Below, piece after piece: positions 6,267-9,201 of a stretch of 9,201 bases of DNA (position 1 is the stretch's first letter; every line of letters starts with the position of its first letter). Under the pieces are notes generated by a model. The model was not told the origin of the DNA and ran no database searches. It saw only the letters and a list, made by a program, of their open reading frames with translations. A program made the translations under genes and the position numbers. The stretch is from Methanomicrobium sp. (GTDB lineage: Archaea; Halobacteriota; Methanomicrobia; Methanomicrobiales; Methanomicrobiaceae): positions 1 to 9,201 of the forward strand of contig JAFZMT010000239.1 in NCBI GenBank assembly GCA_017553245.1. The letters are read 5' to 3'.

Positions 6267-6770
6267 TCAATCGGAATTTCGCTCATATTCCTGCTTTATT
6301 CTGTCCAGATCCCTCTGGATGAGTTTTCTCTGGAACGGCTTTAAGTGATCTATGAACATCTTCCCGTCATGGTGATCCTTCTCGTGCAGAAATGCCCGTG
6401 CCGCAAGTCCTTTGAGTTCGCATTCCACGGTTTTGCCGCTTTCGTCAAGATAGCGGCAGACAATCTTCTTCGGGCGTCTTACAGGACGATGAATTCCCGG
6501 GATGCAGGGACTCCCTTCCATGTCTTCCGACATCACGCCCTCGCTTAAGACCTCGGGGTTTGCGCCGCGGATGGAGACTCCGCCGGCGTTTATGACGAAA
6601 AGCCGCTTGGCTGTGCCGATTTGCGGTGCCGAAAGCCCCACGCAGTTATTGTGAAGCATGGTGTCCCACATGTCCTCAAGAATCGCTTTCTCACTGTCGC
6701 CGATTGACACAACGGTTTCGCACTTCTCGAAGAGAACGGGATCGCCGTAAAGGCGGATTTTTTGAATCAT
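6267..6770 (-). CDS. def: Peptide deformylase-like protein with altered motif II
   Basis: A 167-residue protein of the peptide deformylase fold, in which the family removes the N-formyl group from nascent proteins using a metal. Motif I is CVGLSAPQ (residues 43-50; usual GxGLAAxQ), with the catalytic Gln at 50. Motif III is intact: HEKDH at 129-133 gives two metal ligands and the catalytic Glu. Motif II is unusual: EGSPCIPG at 85-92, where the family has EGCLSxPG, so Ser stands at the metal-ligand position (87) and a Cys appears two places later (89). Archaea start proteins with unformylated Met, so the role of such homologues is unclear. The ATG at 6770 lacks a Shine-Dalgarno site but has a TATA-like box centred 26 nt upstream. 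It converges with moeA and shows no clear link to the Mo genes. Confidence 0.85.
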   Translation of the reverse strand: MIQKIRLYGDPVLFEKCETVVSIGDSEKAILEDMWDTMLHNNCVGLSAPQIGTAKRLFVINAGGVSIRGANPEVLSEGVMSEDMEGSPCIPGIHRPVRRPKKIVCRYLDESGKTVECELKGLAARAFLHEKDHHDGKMFIDHLKPFQRKLIQRDLDRIKQEYERNSD

Positions 6771-6792
6771 CGGGAAAATGTAAGACCTGCGG

Positions 6793-6800
6793 ATATATAG
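6793..6800 (-). promoter_or_regulatory. TATA box of the deformylase-like gene
   Basis: On the minus strand CTATATAT is centred about 26 nt before the ATG at 6770. Archaeal TATA boxes sit about 26-27 nt before the transcript start, so the mRNA should begin at or next to the ATG (leaderless). Confidence 0.7.
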
Positions 6801-6809
6801 TGATTGCTG

Positions 6810-6829
6810 AAAAAATTACGGTGAAAAAA
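6810..6829 (-). terminator. Oligo-T tracts after the 199-residue protein gene
   Basis: Two runs of six T on the minus strand (A runs at 6810-6815 and 6824-6829 on the plus strand) lie about 60-80 nt after the stop of the upstream minus-strand gene. Oligo-T is the core of archaeal terminators. The stretch 6820-6869 contains no C on the plus strand, so the minus-strand transcript there has no G. Confidence 0.5.
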
Positions 6830-6891
6830 TGTTTTGGTTTTGGTGATATGTGATTTGGATTTTGATTTTCACCCGTTTTGAGTAATTATGA

Positions 6892-7491
6892 TTATGCCAG
6901 ATGAGTGCTGACGGGGTGAACGGGGAAGGGGTTCGTTCCCTCCTCCATTGCGTCCATGACCTCATCGATATGCATAATCTCGTCATATTCGGGTCCGACA
7001 ATACAGTATCCGTTCTTGTCCATAGCCCATGCCGGATACTTAATTGCGACCTCGGGCATCTCGATTGTCGGCAGTCTTCTGAAACTCATGAGATCATGCG
7101 GGTTGCGGTTAAGTTTCACACAGATCTCCTTGAGATCGTTAATCCAGCGCTTGAGTTCGCGGACATCCGCCTTGTTCCAGCGCAGAATCTGATTAATCTT
7201 CATGTATGCATCCCTTTCGAGAAGAACTACGCCGACCGAGTTCTTGTCTTTAAGATAAAACTGAAGGAAATCCTCGACATCCTTAATGCGCAGGGCTACG
7301 CTCTCGGCGGTTGCCTCGAGACCGTCCGCGGCTTCGCTCAGGCTGTCACCCGAAAGCCCCTTGAGCTTTGAGGCATCCTCTCTTATGCCTTCGACAATCT
7401 CTCTGATATGCCCTAATTCCGTGACATTCTCCTCATATTTCTGGTGGAGTTCGGAGAGGAAGAATGCCGCCATTACCTCGTATTCAGCCAT
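6892..7491 (-). CDS. Unrecognised 199-residue helical protein, divergent from fwdC
   Basis: I do not recognise this family. With the ATG at 7491 the product has 199 residues, no signal peptide and no membrane segment. Residues about 1-125 are rich in charged and hydrophobic residues in heptad-like order (for example QKYEENVTELGHIREIVEGI at 17-36 and SVALRIKDVEDFLQFYLKDK at 64-83), probably a helical bundle or coiled coil. The last 60 residues are different: PTIEMPEVAIKYPAWAMDKN (141-160), then GYCIVGPEYDEIMHIDEVMD (161-180), with many acidic residues, two prolines near the end and a histidine pair that might bind metal. A longer frame starts with an ATG at 7554, but a TATA-like box is centred 26 nt before 7491 and none at that distance before 7554, so I prefer 7491. 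It is transcribed away from fwdC, which hints at a link to the formylmethanofuran dehydrogenase or to its control. Confidence 0.8.
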   Translation of the reverse strand: MAEYEVMAAFFLSELHQKYEENVTELGHIREIVEGIREDASKLKGLSGDSLSEAADGLEATAESVALRIKDVEDFLQFYLKDKNSVGVVLLERDAYMKINQILRWNKADVRELKRWINDLKEICVKLNRNPHDLMSFRRLPTIEMPEVAIKYPAWAMDKNGYCIVGPEYDEIMHIDEVMDAMEEGTNPFPVHPVSTHLA

Positions 7492-7512
7492 AAGATCAAA
7501 TATGCGGGATTT

Positions 7513-7521
7513 GGATATAAG
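7513..7521 (-). promoter_or_regulatory. TATA box of the 199-residue protein gene
   Basis: On the minus strand CTTATATCC is centred 26 nt before the ATG at 7491, and no Shine-Dalgarno site precedes that ATG. This supports a leaderless mRNA and the shorter of two possible starts. Confidence 0.65.
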
Positions 7522-7539
7522 ATTTGGTACGGTGACGCC

Positions 7540-7561
7540 GCATTGCCGCAGCATTGCCGCC
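7540..7561. repeat. 11-nt direct tandem repeat
   Basis: GCATTGCCGCA (7540-7550) is followed at once by GCATTGCCGCC (7551-7561). It lies in the divergent promoter region, just upstream of the minus-strand TATA box. Confidence 0.6.
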
Positions 7562-7577
7562 GCATAATTGTGCGGCG
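7558..7577. repeat. GC-rich inverted repeat in the divergent promoter region
   Basis: CGCCGCA (7558-7564) and TGCGGCG (7571-7577) are perfect 7-bp arms around TAATTG. It lies between the two divergent TATA boxes (7517 and 7646 centres). It could be an operator shared by fwdC and the 199-residue protein gene; no regulator is known from this window. Confidence 0.45.
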
Positions 7578-7624
7578 TGTAAGCTTGTAAATGTGTAAGC
7601 GTTTAAGCGTCTAATTGTGTAACG
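7577..7624 (+). repeat. Degenerate GTGTAAGC repeats
   Basis: GTGTAAGC (7577), GTGTAAGC (7593), GTTTAAGC (7601) and GTGTAACG (7617). Together with the direct and inverted repeats this fills most of the 180-nt gap between the divergent genes; no gene is seen in it. Confidence 0.55.
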
Positions 7625-7642
7625 TGGGTAAAGTTTTTTAGG

Positions 7643-7649
7643 ATTATAG
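7643..7649 (+). promoter_or_regulatory. TATA box of fwdC
   Basis: ATTATAG is centred 26 nt before the ATG at 7672, and no clear Shine-Dalgarno site is present. This suggests a leaderless fwdC mRNA. Confidence 0.6.
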
Positions 7650-7671
7650 CCAATACTGAAAGATACCGTTT

Positions 7672-8448
7672 ATGAGAACCGTTAAACTTACAATAAAGGA
7701 TCGCGAGACACCCAATATCTCCGTGGAAGCCGAGTGCATAGTGCCGAAGAACTTCGTCGGCGACGGCTGGAAGTCACTCACCGTCTGGGAGGGCAACCGC
7801 GAGATCCTTCTGACCGATTTCTTTGATCTCGAGGTCGCAGGCGATGCGCAGAGTGCCGAAGACGTTGAGATAATCCTCTGCGGCGAGTCGCTTTGGACGG
7901 TAAAACGCGTCGGCGAGTATATGGACGGCGGCAAAATAACGGTCGAAGGCAATATCGGTATGCACTGCGGCAACTTCATGAGCGACGGCTTCATCGAGAT
8001 AAAGGGTAATGCCGACGGCTGGCTGGGACGTGAGATGAACGGCGGCAGAATCCTCTGCCACGGGGATGCCTCGCACTACTGCGGTGCCGGATACCGCGGT
8101 GTCAAGACGGGTATGAAGGGCGGCGTTCTCGAGGTCATGGGCAATGCCGGTGATTACTGCGGCGAATGTCTTGCCGGCGGCGAACTGATAATCCGCGGTT
8201 CATGCGGCGACATGGCGGGTGTCGACATGAAGGGCGGCAGATTTGTCGTCTGCGGCGACTGCGTGCGTCCCTGCGGAAACATGAAGGACGGCGTTGCCGA
8301 GATTCACGGCAAAGCCTATCAGATGCCTCCCGCTTTCTCATACGAGGGCGAAGAGGTCATAGACGGAACAACATTCTCGGTATTCAAAGGCGATGTCGCC
8401 AACCGCGGCAAAGGACTTCTGAAGGTCGCGGATTACGAATATTACTGA
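7672..8448 (+). CDS. fwdC: Formylmethanofuran dehydrogenase subunit C
   Basis: A 258-residue subunit of the complex that reduces CO2 onto methanofuran with reduced ferredoxin, the first step of methanogenesis from CO2. The complex carries a tungsten or molybdenum pterin cofactor in subunit B. Subunit C has the beta-helix fold shared with the C-terminal (GXGXG) domain of glutamate synthase. The repeats are plain from about residue 84 on: GGKITVEGNIG, then DGFIEIKGNADG, NGGRILCHGDAS, GGVLEVMGNAGD, GGELIIRGSCGD and GGRFVVCGDC. Nine or so cysteines occur, some in GDYCGEC and CGDCVRPCGN. Length is a little below or near the usual size for FwdC/FmdC. No other fwd or fmd gene is seen on either side here, so this copy stands alone. 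Whether it is the W-type (fwd) or Mo-type (fmd) cannot be told from the sequence. The upstream TATA box suggests its own promoter. Confidence 0.93.
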   Translation: MRTVKLTIKDRETPNISVEAECIVPKNFVGDGWKSLTVWEGNREILLTDFFDLEVAGDAQSAEDVEIILCGESLWTVKRVGEYMDGGKITVEGNIGMHCGNFMSDGFIEIKGNADGWLGREMNGGRILCHGDASHYCGAGYRGVKTGMKGGVLEVMGNAGDYCGECLAGGELIIRGSCGDMAGVDMKGGRFVVCGDCVRPCGNMKDGVAEIHGKAYQMPPAFSYEGEEVIDGTTFSVFKGDVANRGKGLLKVADYEYY

Positions 8449-8476
8449 TCCGCATTATGTATCAAAAATAAAGATG

Positions 8477-8512
8477 ACAATATAAACACTCAACACAATA
8501 TAAACACTCAAC
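8477..8512 (+). repeat. Perfect 18-nt tandem duplication
   Basis: ACAATATAAACACTCAAC occurs at 8477-8494 and again at 8495-8512 with no change, followed by a shorter related word (AAGATAAAC). The stretch 8477-8514 has no G. Identical copies point to a recent duplication. The rest of the 249-nt gap from fwdC to the liv fragment shows no gene. Confidence 0.85.
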
Positions 8513-8633
8513 AAGATAAACCGGTCTGCCGTAATCGGAATCACGGATCACGTAAACGAACTTCCGCATTACGAAAAATTTACTTTTTTATCAAACCGTT
8601 TCTGAAATTGAATGCGGTAAAGCAATATTCATT

Positions 8634-8653
8634 AAAAGCGCAGGGCTTTTTTT
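8634..8653 (+). terminator. Hairpin and T run after fwdC
   Basis: AAAAGC (8634-8639) and GCTTTT (8645-8650) form a 6-bp stem with a GCAGG loop, followed by a T run to 8653. It could end the fwdC transcript. It also looks like a bacterial intrinsic terminator, and lies close to where foreign-looking DNA begins. Confidence 0.5.
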
Positions 8654-8730
8654 CAATGTTCCGAATATTAAGTCACACGGAGTAACACCTATCTGAACTA
8701 TTTGTAACAACAAATGACAAATCCTTCAAA
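8654..8730. other. Probable junction between archaeal and bacterial-looking DNA
   Basis: Left of here the coding regions are GC-balanced with archaeal traits; right of here codons are AT-rich and the genes are bacterial-type liv permeases. The livM frame departs from family sequence after IGAFF, at a run of seven A (8728-8734), and ends at TAG (8698-8700). A short inverted repeat ATTTGT/ACAAAT (8700-8715) lies at the breakpoint. Confidence 0.5.
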
Positions 8731-8982
8731 AAAAGCTCCGATTGCCTGAAAACCAGCCTGTCCCAGACTTAACTGACCTGTAATACCACAGACAACGTTT
8801 ACACTCAAAGCCATAATTGCATTTACGCCGGCCAGAGTCAGAATCTGTGCCCAGTAAGCATCAATACCAACAGGAAATTCCCAGAAAAAGGATTTTAATG
8901 TAATAAGACCAGAAGGAATTAAAACACAGCCAAGTCCAATTGCTGCCAGAATTATTGTATTTCTAACAAACTTATCTTTCAT
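8698..8982 (-). pseudogene. livM: Branched-chain amino acid ABC transporter permease LivM, truncated
   Basis: A 94-residue N-terminal piece of a permease that normally has about 300 or more residues. It begins with MKDKFVRNTIILAAIGLG, has two hydrophobic segments (about residues 9-32 and 46-66), and carries the LivM mark GQLSLGQAGFQAIGAFF at about 68-84. After that the family similarity stops and the frame ends with EGFVICCYK. The ATG at 8982 follows GGAGG (8991-8995) by 8 nt, a bacterial-style start; a longer frame from 9009 would run into livH. The missing two thirds may have been lost by rearrangement, or the contig may be a chimera joined here. The codons are AT-rich and unlike those of the archaeal genes. 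Confidence 0.75.
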
Positions 8983-8990
8983 ATTCTTAT

Positions 8991-8995
8991 CCTCC
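8991..8995 (-). promoter_or_regulatory. Shine-Dalgarno site of livM
   Basis: GGAGG on the minus strand lies directly after the livH stop codon and 8 nt before the livM ATG, which fixes that start. Confidence 0.85.
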
Positions 8996-9201
8996 TTAAA
9001 CCTTAACAACCTTCTTCTTTCCCAAAAGTCCGGCTGGTTTTACAAGAAGAATAACAATCAAAATAAGATAAGAAATTGCATCAGCATACTGAGATGAAAT
9101 GTAAGCCTTTGTCATTGTTTCCGCTATACCAAGAATTACACCGCCAACCATAGCTCCAGGAACTGAACCAATTCCTCCAAGAACTGCAGCAACGAAAGCT
9201 T
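8996..9201 (-). CDS. livH: Branched-chain amino acid ABC transporter permease LivH (C-terminal part)
   Basis: The last 67 codons of a permease; the 5' part is beyond the window. It starts in the visible part with AFVAAVLGGIGSVPGAMVGG, a strong LivH/LivM mark, then ILGIAETM and a final hydrophobic segment ISYLILIVILLVKPAGLLGK, the standard end of LivH. The stop TAA is at 8996-8998 and livM follows after 13 nt, the normal livHM order. As with livM, codon use is AT-rich and bacterial in style (a spirochaete or firmicute could be the source; this is a guess). Confidence 0.88.
   Translation of the reverse strand, partial: AFVAAVLGGIGSVPGAMVGGVILGIAETMTKAYISSQYADAISYLILIVILLVKPAGLLGKKKVVKV

Noticed and set aside
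6500..6530. Compensating frameshifts as the cause of EGSPC in the deformylase
   Set aside because: Neither shifted frame of this stretch yields EGCLS, and both flanks are in frame; a true variant is more likely.
7492..7554. Longer start (ATG 7554) for the 199-residue protein
   Set aside because: No Shine-Dalgarno site and no TATA-like box at the right distance; the added 21 codons cross a repeat region and the 7491 ATG has a well-placed TATA box.
8698..8735. Single frameshift in the A7 run as the cause of livM truncation
   Set aside because: Reading on in the other two frames gives no LivM-like sequence before early stops, so the similarity truly ends near here.

Overview
The window looks like part of a methanogenic archaeon of the Methanomicrobiales type, joined at its right edge to about 0.5 kb of bacterial-looking DNA. 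The archaeal call rests on a gene for formylmethanofuran dehydrogenase subunit C (first step of methanogenesis from CO2), two MoeA paralogues of which one has the archaeal-type C-terminal PBP-like domain, and TATA boxes about 26 nt upstream of start codons. The exact lineage is inference.

Layout, plus strand: the 3' end of modA (1-252), a G-free spacer, modB (412-1227), modC (1227-2291), a repeat-bearing gap, a 61-residue cysteine-containing protein (2490-2675), a 323-nt gap with tandem repeats, a nested inverted repeat and a G-poor probable leader, then moeA (2999-4210) and an overlapping moeA-PBP fusion (4204-6165) ending in a hairpin with a T run. Minus strand: a variant peptide deformylase (6267-6770) and an unrecognised 199-residue protein (6892-7491). 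Divergent from the latter is fwdC (7672-8448, plus). After a repeat-bearing gap and a hairpin with a T run, the sequence becomes AT-rich and carries a truncated livM (8698-8982, minus) and the end of livH (8996-9201, minus).

Most archaeal genes fit a molybdenum/tungsten theme. ModABC imports the oxyanion, the two MoeA proteins insert metal into molybdopterin, and formylmethanofuran dehydrogenase is a major consumer of the cofactor. The small Cys protein and the 199-residue protein sit among these genes and are the best candidates for undescribed partners.

Between genes, the archaeal part has two notable habits. Many gaps carry their own short degenerate tandem repeat (units of about 8, 12-13, 15, 18 and 38 nt), and several transcribed spacers almost lack G on the sense strand. 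Three minus- or plus-strand genes without a Shine-Dalgarno sequence have a TATA-like box centred 26 nt before the start codon, which suggests leaderless mRNAs. The MoeA and ModB/ModC starts have Shine-Dalgarno sequences instead. The liv segment may be an assembly chimera, because both codon choice and base composition change there.
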